Below are positions 32,714-41,391 of a stretch of DNA of 41,664 nucleotides, one piece after another. Numbering within the stretch: the stretch's first letter is position 1; every line of letters begins with the position of its first letter. The position numbers and the translations under genes were made by a program. The notes under the pieces were generated by a model. That model was given only the letters and a program-made list of their open reading frames with translations. It made no database searches and was not told the DNA's origin. Source of the DNA: Aquitalea palustris (lineage in GTDB: Bacteria; Pseudomonadota; Gammaproteobacteria; Burkholderiales; Chromobacteriaceae); assembly GCF_003693445.1 (NCBI RefSeq), contig NZ_RFAR01000070.1, forward strand, positions 1 to 41,664. Reading direction: 5' to 3'.

Positions 32714-34537
32714 TTACTCCTGCCTGTTTTGTCTGAGCGTGATGGTGAATACCGCTCCGCCATCCGGGTGATTGTCGGCGGACAATATACCGCCATAGGC
32801 CTTGATGATGTCCGAGGACAGCGCCAGGCCCAGCCCCAGCCCGCTGGTTTTCTTGGTGGTAAAGAAGGGTTCGAAAATATGCTGTCTGACCTGTTCCGAC
32901 AGGCCGCTGCCATTGTCACGCACCTGAATGCGTACGATATCGTCCTGGCGCTGCCAGCTGATGGCGATCAGCGGGTCGGCCACTTCCTGCAGCGCATCAA
33001 TGGCATTGCTGACCAGATTGACCAGCACCTGCTCCAGCCGCACCGCCTCGCACAGCACCACGATGTCTGCCGGCTGGGCGGGCAGCTGCAGCCGGATCAG
33101 GGTTTTCTTCAGCCGGTGATTGAGCAGGAACAGTGCATTATCCACGGCCTGTGCCACCGCGACGGATTCGCGTTCGCCACTGGGGCGGCGGGCAAAGGAT
33201 TTCAGCTGCTCGGTGAGCGCACCCAGCCGCGCCACGATGTCGGTAATGCGCTCCAGATTGGTCCGCGCGGTGGCCAGGTCGTTGATTTCCAGAAAGCGCA
33301 CGGTATTGGCCGATAGCGCCGACAAGGCAGCCAGCGGCTGGTTGATTTCGTGGGCGATACCGGTGGACAGCTGGCCGATCACCGCCAGGTTTTCGGTGCG
33401 GATCAGCTCGTTCTGGAAATTCTCCACCTGGCGCGCAGCCTGGATGCGTTCTTCGATTTCCATTTTCAGGCTGGCATTGGCCTGTTTCAGCTCACTGCTG
33501 CGCTGTTCTACTTGCTCTTCCAGCTGGTCATGGGCGCGCTGCAGGGCGCGACGGGCCTCGGCCTGGGTCTTGATGCCCATGCGCCACAGCCGTACCGAGT
33601 GCAACAGCAGGCAGGCAAAGCCCACCATCACCGCCACTGCCAGCGCCCGGGTCAGCGCCAGGCTGTGTATTTCGTGGGTATCGAGCAGCATGGTCAGCGT
33701 CATGCCGCTGACCGGGATGGTCTGATTGATGGCCAGAAATTCGTGCCGAGTGCGGCCCTGCCCCATCTGCACCAGCATGGCCTGGTTGTTGAGCACGCTT
33801 TTGCGCTGCCAGATGGGCGGCTTGATGATCTGCTTGTTGTACTGCTGGGCTTTTTCCAGTGCCAGCCGGGCGTCAAAGCTGAGCGGCACCGTGGCGTGGT
33901 ATTTCCATTCCGGCACCGATGACAGCACCACCACGCCGTTGGAATCCGACACCAGCAAGGGCTCCACGATATTGCCCCACATGTGCTCCAGCTGTTCCAG
34001 CCCGATCTTGATGGCCACCACACCCAGCCGCTCGCCCCCCTGGTAGATGCCGGTGGCCAGATAAAATCCCGTCGCGTTGCCGGTGGTGCCCACGGCGTAA
34101 AAGGTGGTGATGCGGTTGGCCGCCGCCTGCTGGAAATACGGACGATAGGCGATATTGCGCCCGACAAAGCTGTCTTTTTGCTGCCAGTTACTGGAGGCAA
34201 TCACCTTGCCCTGCTTGTCCATCAGATAGGCCTGCAAGGAGCCGGCCCCCTGATTGAGCCGCAGCAGGTAGTCATTGGCACGGGCCAGCTGTGGCGGATC
34301 GGCCGGCTGCAGCAGCGCTTCGCGCAGGGTGTCGTTATACGATGCGGCCAGCGGCAGCAGGCCGTATTTGTCCACCTCGTGCTCCAGAAAGCCGGCATTG
34401 CGTGCCAGCCGCCGTGCCGACTCCTGCTGCCGCTGCTGTAACAGCTGCTGCCAGCTGATGCTGTACACCGCATAGGCGGCCAGCAGCGACAGCAGCATGG
34501 AAAACAGCAGATAAAGATAAAAACGGGTTCGCTTCAT
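32714..34537 (-). CDS. dctB: C4-dicarboxylate sensor histidine kinase DctB
   Basis: Membrane sensor kinase of 607 residues. Two membrane segments (about 6-27 and 280-302) bound a periplasmic double-Cache domain that in DctB binds succinate, malate or fumarate. A coiled coil (about 315-375) leads to HisKA with His396 in GIAHEINQPLAAL. The HATPase has NLVSNAIDAL, DNGSGL and FFTTKKTSGLGLGL. I chose the ATG at 34537 since GGAG is 5 bp upstream; the frame is open to 34612 without a ribosome site. A possible extended -10, TGGGATAAT, lies at 34611-34619 on the minus strand. dctD follows after 3 bp. Confidence 0.93.
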   Translation of the reverse strand: MKRTRFYLYLLFSMLLSLLAAYAVYSISWQQLLQQRQQESARRLARNAGFLEHEVDKYGLLPLAASYNDTLREALLQPADPPQLARANDYLLRLNQGAGSLQAYLMDKQGKVIASSNWQQKDSFVGRNIAYRPYFQQAAANRITTFYAVGTTGNATGFYLATGIYQGGERLGVVAIKIGLEQLEHMWGNIVEPLLVSDSNGVVVLSSVPEWKYHATVPLSFDARLALEKAQQYNKQIIKPPIWQRKSVLNNQAMLVQMGQGRTRHEFLAINQTIPVSGMTLTMLLDTHEIHSLALTRALAVAVMVGFACLLLHSVRLWRMGIKTQAEARRALQRAHDQLEEQVEQRSSELKQANASLKMEIEERIQAARQVENFQNELIRTENLAVIGQLSTGIAHEINQPLAALSALSANTVRFLEINDLATARTNLERITDIVARLGALTEQLKSFARRPSGERESVAVAQAVDNALFLLNHRLKKTLIRLQLPAQPADIVVLCEAVRLEQVLVNLVSNAIDALQEVADPLIAISWQRQDDIVRIQVRDNGSGLSEQVRQHIFEPFFTTKKTSGLGLGLALSSDIIKAYGGILSADNHPDGGAVFTITLRQNRQE

Positions 34538-34647
34538 ACCAACTCCGGGACACACCCGTCTGACTGGAAAAACCGGCCTTGTTGCAGCCATGGCGGGCGC
34601 ATTATCCCACAATCACCCGATAATTATTGCGCCGCAACATGGCAAGC

Positions 34648-34677
34648 AAAAAAGCCACGCAGGGTCATCTGCGTGGC
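34648..34677 (-). terminator. Terminator of the maeA-aspT operon
   Basis: GCCACGCAG and CTGCGTGGC pair around a 6-nt loop; on the minus strand six T follow. It lies 48 bp after aspT and separates it from dctBD, which therefore has its own promoter. Confidence 0.88.
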
Positions 34678-34725
34678 AAGGTCATGGCAGAACCACGACG
34701 ACCGAAAGGAGAAAGAACAAGACAG

Positions 34726-36408
34726 CTAGAACACGTTGACCAGCACGATGGTGAACACAGCCATCACCAGCCGGGACACGGCATACCCTACGGTATAGCC
34801 CAGTGCCGGCACCTTGCTCTGGGCGGCGTCCTGCAATGCACCCAGCGCGGCAGTGGTGGAACGGGCGCCGGCGCAGGCTCCCAGCAGGATGCCAGGGTGG
34901 AACTTGAACACGAAGCGCCCCAGCAGCAGGCCGACAATCAGCGGCACCATGGTGACCACGGCTCCGGCAAACAGCAGGGTCAGGCCGTATTGTTGCAGGC
35001 CGGAAATGAAGCCCGGTGCAGCGTTCAGGCCAATGACCGCGATAAAGCCGTTCAGGCCGACATTATTGAATACCCACAGCGCCGGGCCGGGAATCTTGCC
35101 AAAAGTACGCATGGAAGCACGCAGGTAGCCGCAGACAATACCGGCCACGATGGAGCCCACCGAAGTACCGAAGCTGAGCGGGATACCGGCCACGTGCACG
35201 GTGATGGCACCCAGAATGCTACCGGCCACGATGCCGAAGCCCATGAAGGCCATGTCGGAGTTTTCCAGCGGACGGTCGGCATAGCCCAGTTGCTTGGCCA
35301 CTACAGCCACGTCCTGCTTGGCACCCAGAATGGTCAGCACGTCGCCGCGTTGCACTACCACATCCTGCCCCATCGGCATGTCCAGATCACCACGGCTGAA
35401 GCGGGTGAGGAACAGGCCACGGCCCGGCTTGCCGAACAGTTCGCCGGTGATGTCGCCCAGCGTCTTGCCGGCGTATTTGCGACTGGTCACCACCAGGTCG
35501 AGCAGTTCGGTGGAGAAGTCCAGCAGCGGCACGTCTTTCACTTCCTGGCCGAAATGGTGCTGGTATTTCAGCAACGCGGTCAGCGTGCCGGAAATGGCCA
35601 CCACATCATTGCGCTGCAGGCGGGTGTTGCCTTCGCAATCGACAATCTTGGCGCCCACGGCCTGGCGCACGCGGCGCACGAAGATTTCGTGGTTGAACAT
35701 GGTTTCTACTTCGGAAACCGTCTTGTCGAACAGATCAACATTGTTCAGCAGGAAGGCACGGGCGGAAAACTCGCGGTAAGCGGTGCTACCCACGGTGTGG
35801 CCACTGCCATTTTCCTTTTCGTAGGTCTTGCACTCTTCCACCAGATTGAAACCGAGCATTTTCGGTGCAAAGGAAGCCAGAAACCAGGCCGAACCGGCGG
35901 TGCCGAAGGGATAGGTCACGGCATAGGCCACCGGCATCAGCGCCATGGCCACCTTCACGCCACCGGGCATCTGGCTGGCCTGATTGAGCAGGTCGGTTGC
36001 CACACCCAGCACGGTGGAATTGGTATAGCCACCGGACAGCAGGCCGGCAGTCAGCGCGGCATCATAGTGCAGCATCTTGCCCAGCAAGATGGCGGTGAAC
36101 AGGCCGGAGGCACACACCAGCACGGTAAAGAACACCTGCGAAATACCGTCGCTCTTGAGGGCGCGGATGAATTGCGGCCCCACGGCGTAGCCGACGGCAA
36201 ACAGGAACATGGCAAAGAAGGTGGATTGCAGCACCGCCGGAATCACCAGATGCACCTGGCCAATCAACAGGCCAGCCAGCAAGGTGGAGGTAACCACCCC
36301 CAGATTGAACTTGCCCAGATTGAGGTTACCCACCCAGAAACCGACGGCGATGGTCAGATAGATCGCAATCTCCGGGTATTTCTGCAGGGTATGAATGATG
36401 TAGTCCAT
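34726..36408 (-). CDS. aspT: AspT-family dicarboxylate/amino acid exchanger
   Basis: Inner-membrane transporter of 560 residues in the aspartate:alanine exchanger (AAEx) family. About five hydrophobic segments lie in residues 5-190 and five or six more in 375-560, with a cytoplasmic middle part (about 205-365) carrying two TrkA-C-like domains (VSEVETMFNHEIFVRRV; GRGLFLTRFSRGDLDMPMG). GSGG-like LLSGGYTNSTVLG and ACAGARSTTAALG are family motifs. I chose the ATG at 36408 because AAAGGTG is 6 bp upstream. It lies 123 bp after a malic enzyme and should share its sigma-54 promoter. In this family known substrates are aspartate/alanine and, for SucE, succinate; here malate or another C4-dicarboxylate is inferred. 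Confidence 0.88.
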   Translation of the reverse strand: MDYIIHTLQKYPEIAIYLTIAVGFWVGNLNLGKFNLGVVTSTLLAGLLIGQVHLVIPAVLQSTFFAMFLFAVGYAVGPQFIRALKSDGISQVFFTVLVCASGLFTAILLGKMLHYDAALTAGLLSGGYTNSTVLGVATDLLNQASQMPGGVKVAMALMPVAYAVTYPFGTAGSAWFLASFAPKMLGFNLVEECKTYEKENGSGHTVGSTAYREFSARAFLLNNVDLFDKTVSEVETMFNHEIFVRRVRQAVGAKIVDCEGNTRLQRNDVVAISGTLTALLKYQHHFGQEVKDVPLLDFSTELLDLVVTSRKYAGKTLGDITGELFGKPGRGLFLTRFSRGDLDMPMGQDVVVQRGDVLTILGAKQDVAVVAKQLGYADRPLENSDMAFMGFGIVAGSILGAITVHVAGIPLSFGTSVGSIVAGIVCGYLRASMRTFGKIPGPALWVFNNVGLNGFIAVIGLNAAPGFISGLQQYGLTLLFAGAVVTMVPLIVGLLLGRFVFKFHPGILLGACAGARSTTAALGALQDAAQSKVPALGYTVGYAVSRLVMAVFTIVLVNVF

Positions 36409-36430
36409 GATAGACACCTTTGTTTGGTCA

Positions 36431-36465
36431 GCCACCACCAGCCGACATGTCGTACCGGTGGTGGC
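36431..36465 (-). other. Hairpin between maeA and aspT
   Basis: GCCACCACC and GGTGGTGGC pair around a 17-nt loop in the 123-bp gap between the two genes. No U tract follows. It may adjust the ratio of the two products by RNA stability or partial termination. Confidence 0.4.
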
Positions 36466-36531
36466 CATCAGGCGCGAAGCACCCGTCAGCTATTCACGCG
36501 CCACCCGTCCGGGCGGCGCATGTCTTCCCTC

Positions 36532-38190
36532 TCAGTACTGCGGCTTGTACAGCTGAGCCTCAAGCCAGGCGCGGATATCACGCGGACGCTCTACCTGGGC
36601 CAGACCGGAATCGAACATGTACTCGGCAATACGGGCTGCCGTGGTCACTTCGGTTTCCAGAATCTGCTCCTGGCTGGGGAACAACATGCCCTTGGCGCGC
36701 TGGGTCAGCGTGACCTGGTCGGCGGTGGCGTGGGCGGCCACGATAAAGCATTCGTCGTTCAGGCGGGTCGGGCGGCAGGCATAGGTCGCCAGGCCGATGG
36801 CCGGGTAGATGTAGAAGTTGTTGGCCTGGCCCGGGCGGTAGGTCTTGCCTTCGTATTCGAAGTCGGGGAACTGCACGCCAGCGGCAAACAGCGCCTTGCC
36901 CTTGGACCAACTGTAGGCTTCCTCGGCACTGCACTCGGCCTTGTGGGTGGGGTTCGACAGGGCAAAGATGATGGGCTGCTCGTTCAGCTTGCTCATCAGC
37001 TCGATCACTTCACGGGTAAAGGCGCGCGCCTTGGTGCTCACGCCAATCAGCACGGTCGGTTTGAACTCTTCGATGGCCTTGAGGAAATCCTTGCACGGCT
37101 TGGCCGGGCGGGCATACAGCTTCTGGGTATCGGACAGATCGGTACGGGAATGCTCGATCAGACCGTTGATGTCGAACAGGGCAACCTGCTTGCGTGCTTC
37201 GGCTTCGCTCAGGCCCAGGGTTTGCAGCTCGGCGCAGAACAGCTTGGCAATGCCCAGGCCAGCAGAACCGGCACCGAGGAACATCACGCGCTGCTCGGTC
37301 AGCTTGCCACCGGTAATGTTCATGCCGGCAGCGATACCTGCCAGTGCCACACTGGCGGTGCCCTGGATGTCATCGTTGTAGCAGAGGATCTTGTCTTTGT
37401 AGCGATCCAGCATGCGAATGGCGTCGGTGCCCTTCCAGTCTTCAAAATGCACGCAGCAGTTGGGGAAGACCTCCTGCACGGCCTGGATGAATTCTTCGGT
37501 CAGCTCGTCCAGTTCGGCTTCGGAAACCGGGGCTTCGCGGGTACCCATGTAGAAGGGGTCGGCACGCAGGGTTTCATTGGTGGTACCGATATCAAACAGC
37601 ACCGGCAGCAGGCCGGCCGGCGGTACCGCAGCGCAAGCGGTGTACAGCTGCAGCTTGCCAATCGGGATGCCCATGCCATTGGCGCCGATGTCGCCCAGAC
37701 CCAGAATGCGGCCACCGGTGGATACGCAGATAAAGCGCACGTCTTTTTCCGGCCAGTTGCGCAGCACCTCGGCCATGCGGCCCTTCATGTAGCGGGTGAT
37801 GTACATGCCACGGGCGCGGCGGTAGTTGTTACCAAAGGTTTCGCAGGCATCGGCTACGGTCGGGTCGTACAGCACCGGGATGAAGCGTTTCGGGTCGGAC
37901 ATCACCGTCTTGTAGAACACGGTTTCGTTACGGTCTTCCAGGCCGATCAGGTAGGTGTAGCGTTCCAGATCGTCGGCTTTTTCGTCCAGGTGGGCCATGA
38001 CGCGCTCTACCTGACGGTCCAGGTTTTCCACTGCATGCGGCAGCAGGCCTTCCAGACCCAGCTGACGACGCTCTTCCACGCTATAGGCCGTGCCCTTGTT
38101 CAGCTTGGGTTCATGCAACAGCGGCATGCCGCCATGTTGGCCATTGGCGCTCAGCTTGTCATTCTTGACGGAAGTGTTCTTTACAGTCAT
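36532..38190 (-). CDS. maeA: NAD-type malic enzyme
   Basis: Cytoplasmic enzyme of 552 residues that oxidatively decarboxylates L-malate to pyruvate and CO2. Landmarks are YTYLIGLEDRNETVFY (about 78-93), RGMYITRYMKGRM, VSTGGRILGLGDIGANGMG (about 155-173), LCYNDDIQGTASVALAG and the dinucleotide fold LGAGSAGLGIAKLF. The length and the single-domain form, without a phosphotransacetylase tail, fit the SfcA/MaeA class that prefers NAD. GGAG lies 8 bp before the ATG. It is the first gene of an operon with aspT, behind a consensus sigma-54 promoter. With the exchanger it would feed imported C4-dicarboxylates into pyruvate. Confidence 0.94.
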   Translation of the reverse strand: MTVKNTSVKNDKLSANGQHGGMPLLHEPKLNKGTAYSVEERRQLGLEGLLPHAVENLDRQVERVMAHLDEKADDLERYTYLIGLEDRNETVFYKTVMSDPKRFIPVLYDPTVADACETFGNNYRRARGMYITRYMKGRMAEVLRNWPEKDVRFICVSTGGRILGLGDIGANGMGIPIGKLQLYTACAAVPPAGLLPVLFDIGTTNETLRADPFYMGTREAPVSEAELDELTEEFIQAVQEVFPNCCVHFEDWKGTDAIRMLDRYKDKILCYNDDIQGTASVALAGIAAGMNITGGKLTEQRVMFLGAGSAGLGIAKLFCAELQTLGLSEAEARKQVALFDINGLIEHSRTDLSDTQKLYARPAKPCKDFLKAIEEFKPTVLIGVSTKARAFTREVIELMSKLNEQPIIFALSNPTHKAECSAEEAYSWSKGKALFAAGVQFPDFEYEGKTYRPGQANNFYIYPAIGLATYACRPTRLNDECFIVAAHATADQVTLTQRAKGMLFPSQEQILETEVTTAARIAEYMFDSGLAQVERPRDIRAWLEAQLYKPQY

Positions 38191-38249
38191 GGCATTCTCC
38201 AGTTTGTATCGAAAGGGTGAGTTGAAAGCTTCTCAGCTGCCCTTCTTAT

Positions 38250-38265
38250 TGCAACTGGCGTGCCA
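38250..38265 (-). promoter_or_regulatory. Consensus sigma-54 promoter of maeA-aspT
   Basis: On the minus strand the sequence is TGGCACG-CCAG-TTGCA, a full match to the -24/-12 consensus with GG and GC ten bases apart. It lies 60 bp before the maeA ATG, giving a leader of roughly 45-50 nt. DctD, encoded in the window, is a suitable activator. Confidence 0.85.
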
Positions 38266-38346
38266 GCCTTTCCGGCCCGTTAGAAATTTTTATCTTATTG
38301 TTTTTAATGATGTTTTATTTCCATAAAAAACCATACTGACGTCAGG

Positions 38347-38389
38347 CCGTACTTTGCCCCGCACGGTGGGTGCGGAAGTCCGTACTTTG
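38347..38389 (-). promoter_or_regulatory. Upstream activator sites for the sigma-54 promoter
   Basis: CCGTACTTTG occurs at 38347-38356 and 38380-38389, exactly 33 bp or three helical turns apart. The second copy is part of a 16-bp dyad, GTGCGGAAGTCCGTAC (38370-38385), resembling DctD sites as I remember them from rhizobia. The dyad is about 105 bp upstream of the -24 element, a normal enhancer distance. A 10-bp palindrome CTGACGTCAG lies next to it (38336-38345). Confidence 0.6.
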
Positions 38390-38633
38390 TGAATGGGCTT
38401 TGCGCGGCTAGGAAAAAAGCTGGTTTTTGGGGGAAGGAGGAAGGTAAAGAGAGCTTGGCGCGCCATACCTGGTTTGGGGTAAGACCCGCGCAGTTAAGCC
38501 CGATATCGCAACACCGCTGTCGCTTGGCAACTATCGAACTGTTCAAACATCAGCTGTCCGCCAGGCGGATGATGATTTGCCTGCCGCTGCGGCACGGCGG
38601 ACGGGAAAGGGGCCGACTTGCATTGTCCATTGC

Positions 38634-38667
38634 AAAAAATGGCTGCTTCCTGTTTGAAAGCAGCCAT
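38634..38667 (-). terminator. Terminator of the redox operon
   Basis: ATGGCTGCTT and AAGCAGCCAT pair around a 9-nt loop; on the minus strand TTTTT follows. It lies 87 bp after the aldo/keto reductase stop codon. Confidence 0.8.
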
Positions 38668-38753
38668 CAATGTCGTAAGTGAAGGAAGGTACATGCCGCT
38701 TAAGCATGGCGCTCAAAGCAGGGAGATCGTACTGCCTACGCTACCGGGTTAGT

Positions 38754-39743
38754 TTAGTAGTCTTCATGCCAGGAAATCAGTTTTCTGCTAGCCATGGATG
38801 CACCAAGACTACTAACGGTATCAAGACGTTGAATCTGTTCTGCCGAAAGCGTCAGATCCAGCGCCTCAAGGTTGTCCTTGAGTTGGGTTTGCGAACGCGG
38901 CCCGATAATGGGTACGGAACCGTGTGTCCCGGCCCAGGCAATGGCAACCTGACTGGCACTCACCCCTAGCTCTGTTGCAATCGCCAGTACCGTGTCAATA
39001 ATCTGCGTGCGCTGGCTTGAATTCTCTGCCTGAAACACACGCCCACCAAAACCTTCAGCCCGTCCCTTTTCCCCCTGTCGATACTTGCCAGTCAGCATAC
39101 CGCCACCCAGTGGTGACCAGGTGACGATACCCAGGCCCAGCGCAAGTGATGCAGGGAACAAATCTGCCTCTGGCTCGCGGTGCACCAGACTGTGTTCAAA
39201 CTGGGCCGCTGCGACGGGAACTGCCTGCGTTAATTCTGCGTAGGTGACTGCCCGGGAAAGCCGCCAGGCAGGAAAATTCGACAAGCCTGCGTACAGAATC
39301 TTGCCGGCACGCGCCAGATCTTCAAAACCGCGCACGATTTCTTCAATGGCCGTGATGCCGTCAGGATGGTGTGCCCAGTAGATGTCGATTCGATCCGTCT
39401 TGAGCCGTTTAAGGCTGGCTTCCACCGAGGCAATCATTGCCTTGCGGCTATTACCGGTTACAAGCCGGTTGGCATTAGGTTCCGCACCGTTGGTAAACTT
39501 CGTTGCCAGGACAAAATCTTCACGTCGTCCTTTCAGCAGGTCTCCGAGCAGTGCTTCCGCTTGGCCGAACTGATAAATGTCTGCGGTATCAATAAAGTTA
39601 CCGCCTGCCTCGGCATAGGCGTTGAAAATATCGGCAGCAACGTCCGGATCGGCTCCATAGCCCCAGCCAGTGCCAAAGTTGCCGGTACCCAAAGCCACTT
39701 GCGATACCTGCAAGCCAGTTTTGCCAAAAATGCTGTATTTCAT
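38754..39743 (-). CDS. Aldo/keto reductase
   Basis: Cytoplasmic NADPH-dependent reductase of 329 residues with a TIM-barrel fold. The catalytic tetrad is visible: Asp52 (FIDTADIY), Tyr57, Lys82 (LATKF) and a His in WAHHPD near 125-126. The cofactor region GSVPIIGPRSQTQLKDNL near the C-terminus is typical of the YajO/Tas-like group. Substrate is not predictable, though aldehydes and quinones are common. GGAG lies 7-8 bp before the ATG. It is the last gene of a minus-strand run with a tautomerase, an Old Yellow Enzyme and an SDR. Confidence 0.92.
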   Translation of the reverse strand: MKYSIFGKTGLQVSQVALGTGNFGTGWGYGADPDVAADIFNAYAEAGGNFIDTADIYQFGQAEALLGDLLKGRREDFVLATKFTNGAEPNANRLVTGNSRKAMIASVEASLKRLKTDRIDIYWAHHPDGITAIEEIVRGFEDLARAGKILYAGLSNFPAWRLSRAVTYAELTQAVPVAAAQFEHSLVHREPEADLFPASLALGLGIVTWSPLGGGMLTGKYRQGEKGRAEGFGGRVFQAENSSQRTQIIDTVLAIATELGVSASQVAIAWAGTHGSVPIIGPRSQTQLKDNLEALDLTLSAEQIQRLDTVSSLGASMASRKLISWHEDY

Positions 39744-39801
39744 CCTTTACTCCGTTAATGGAAGTATTCGTGTGCTGAATCAGCTGATGGTGCCGAGCGC
39801 A

Positions 39802-40185
39802 TCAGTTTGCGTACTGGGCAAGGCCACTGCCGAATGACCAGTTTTCTTTTTTGACCTCGACCAGACTGATGAAGACATCCTCCAGCCGAACACCCGCTTC
39901 TGCATGGAGCCCCTCCGCTATCGTCTGGTAGAGCAGTTTCTTCTGTTCCGTCGAGCGTCCTTCATTCAGCGTGATCTGGATAAACACCACGCCATCAGTC
40001 CGAGGTATTCCGAGATACGAGGGGTCGTAGACAAAATGATTGTCGTCGTGCTCTGTCAGGACCTGAAAGTTGTCCTTGTCTGGAACATTGATCGCCTTCT
40101 TCATCGACGCGTAAACCACCTTGCCCAGTTTTTGGGCAAAGGTCGCATCAGGGTTCTTTTTGATGTCGATACGCACGAGAGGCAT
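39802..40185 (-). CDS. Tautomerase-superfamily protein
   Basis: Small cytoplasmic protein of 127 residues in the 4-oxalocrotonate tautomerase superfamily, longer subgroup (Tautomerase_2-like). The sequence MPLVRIDI places the catalytic Pro at position 1 after Met removal. Further landmarks are VFIQITLNEGRSTEQKKLLY (about 67-86) and EDVFISLVEVKKENWSFG (about 102-119). Members include tautomerases and malonate semialdehyde decarboxylases; the reaction here is unknown. GGAGAG is 6 bp before the ATG. It lies between the Old Yellow Enzyme (88 bp) and the aldo/keto reductase (58 bp). Confidence 0.85.
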   Translation of the reverse strand: MPLVRIDIKKNPDATFAQKLGKVVYASMKKAINVPDKDNFQVLTEHDDNHFVYDPSYLGIPRTDGVVFIQITLNEGRSTEQKKLLYQTIAEGLHAEAGVRLEDVFISLVEVKKENWSFGSGLAQYAN

Positions 40186-40273
40186 GTTTCTCTCCTTGAA
40201 TTTGCTTGAGCATCTGCCGGGTTGCGCAGGCCATCAGAGTGTGACCTCAAGCACAAGCGGGATGAGACATCGA

Positions 40274-41341
40274 TTAATAGTCGGTGTAGCCCTTTTCACC
40301 AGGCGTGTAGAAGGTAGCGAAATCCGGCTCGGCCAGTTCCTGCCCGGTCTGCAGCTTATTTACGAGGTCAGGGTTCGAGATGAACAGACGACCAAATGCA
40401 ACAAGGTCGCCACGGTTTGCATTGAGATCGGCCGCGGCGCGTGCGGCATCGTAGCCACCAGAAAGGATGTACTGCCCGTTGAATGCGCTACGTATTTTGG
40501 CTTTCAATTCGGGGCTGACTTCTGGAGCGCCCATTGCGCTGTGATCAACGACATGGATATACAGCAGGCCGAGGGTATTCAACTCATCAATCAAGCGCAG
40601 GTACAGCGTGTCCATTTCTGCATCTGGTACTTGGGCATTGAAAACACCATACGGAGAGATGCGCATGCCCACACGTTTGGAACCAGCCACAGCGACAGTG
40701 ACTCTGGCCACTTCCACCGCAAAGCGGATGCGGTTTTCAACCGAACCACCCCAGCGATCATTGCGCTGATTGGAGGCGGTATTAAGAAACTGGTCGATCA
40801 GATAGCCATTGGCGGCATGCAGCTCGACCCCATCGAAGCCAGCCTGCAAGGCCAGTTTGGCCGACTCGGCATATTCGGCGATGCTCTGGGCGATGTCCGC
40901 TTCATTCATTTCATGTGGCACCGGATGCGGCTGCATACCAGCCGTATCCGTCCACATTTCACCAGGCACAGCAATCGGTGACGGTGCCAGGACGCGAGCA
41001 CCATCCGGCATGTTGGCAGGATGGCTGACACGGCCGGTATGCATCAATTGCACAAAAATCCTGCTCCCGGCCTGATGCACACGCTCAGTCACCCGTTGCC
41101 AGCCCTGTACTTGCTCTGCATTGAACAGTCCGGGAATGCGCGGATAACCCAGGCCATTTGGCGATGGGGATGTCCCCTCGGTAATGATCAGTCCTGCGCC
41201 CGCCCGTTGGCTGTAATATTCCGCCATCAAGTCATTGGGCAGATTTGCGATGGCGCGGCTTCGGGTCAGCGGTGCCATCACGATGCGATTTTTCAGCGGC
41301 AGGCTGCCAAGCTGGGTAGGGCTAAATAAGAGATTGGGCAT
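40274..41341 (-). CDS. Old Yellow Enzyme family NADH:flavin oxidoreductase
   Basis: FMN-dependent ene-reductase of 355 residues, probably cytoplasmic, of the NemA type. It reduces activated C=C bonds of enals, enones, maleimides or nitro compounds. Landmarks are LKNRIVMAPLTRSRA (16-30), FVQLMHTGRVSHP (96-108) and the substrate-binding HAANGY (His175, Asn178, Tyr180), followed by FLNTASNQRNDRWGGSVENR (186-205). An FMN-phosphate segment with AFGRLFISNPDLV is near 315-327. AAGG is 8 bp before the ATG. In enterics nemA is induced by electrophiles through NemR; no such regulator is in the window. Confidence 0.94.
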   Translation of the reverse strand: MPNLLFSPTQLGSLPLKNRIVMAPLTRSRAIANLPNDLMAEYYSQRAGAGLIITEGTSPSPNGLGYPRIPGLFNAEQVQGWQRVTERVHQAGSRIFVQLMHTGRVSHPANMPDGARVLAPSPIAVPGEMWTDTAGMQPHPVPHEMNEADIAQSIAEYAESAKLALQAGFDGVELHAANGYLIDQFLNTASNQRNDRWGGSVENRIRFAVEVARVTVAVAGSKRVGMRISPYGVFNAQVPDAEMDTLYLRLIDELNTLGLLYIHVVDHSAMGAPEVSPELKAKIRSAFNGQYILSGGYDAARAAADLNANRGDLVAFGRLFISNPDLVNKLQTGQELAEPDFATFYTPGEKGYTDY

Positions 41342-41391
41342 TGAAGTGACCTTGGTGTTGGACTCACATTCCGATGAATACGGTGGATGGC

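Larger units (their letters stand above)
38191..38753. other. Intergenic region upstream of maeA
   Basis: A 563-bp gap. The maeA side holds the sigma-54 promoter, an AT-rich spacer (38280-38335, suited to DNA bending) and the activator sites. The rest (about 38400-38630) shows no credible gene; short frames there are Arg/Cys-rich with no ribosome site. A terminator for the redox operon lies at 38634-38667. Confidence 0.6.

Noticed and set aside
31538-33316. 592-codon plus-strand frame over dctD and dctB
   Set aside because: Shadow frame opposite two well-supported genes; composition non-coding.
34627-38220. A 1197-codon open frame on the plus strand, antisense to aspT and maeA
   Set aside because: Its product is Gly/Gln/His-rich, as expected for the complement of GC3-rich codons, and both minus-strand genes are clear family members.
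38389-38694. Short frames on both strands between maeA and the aldo/keto reductase
   Set aside because: No ribosome site, coding composition or family feature; they overlap each other and a terminator.
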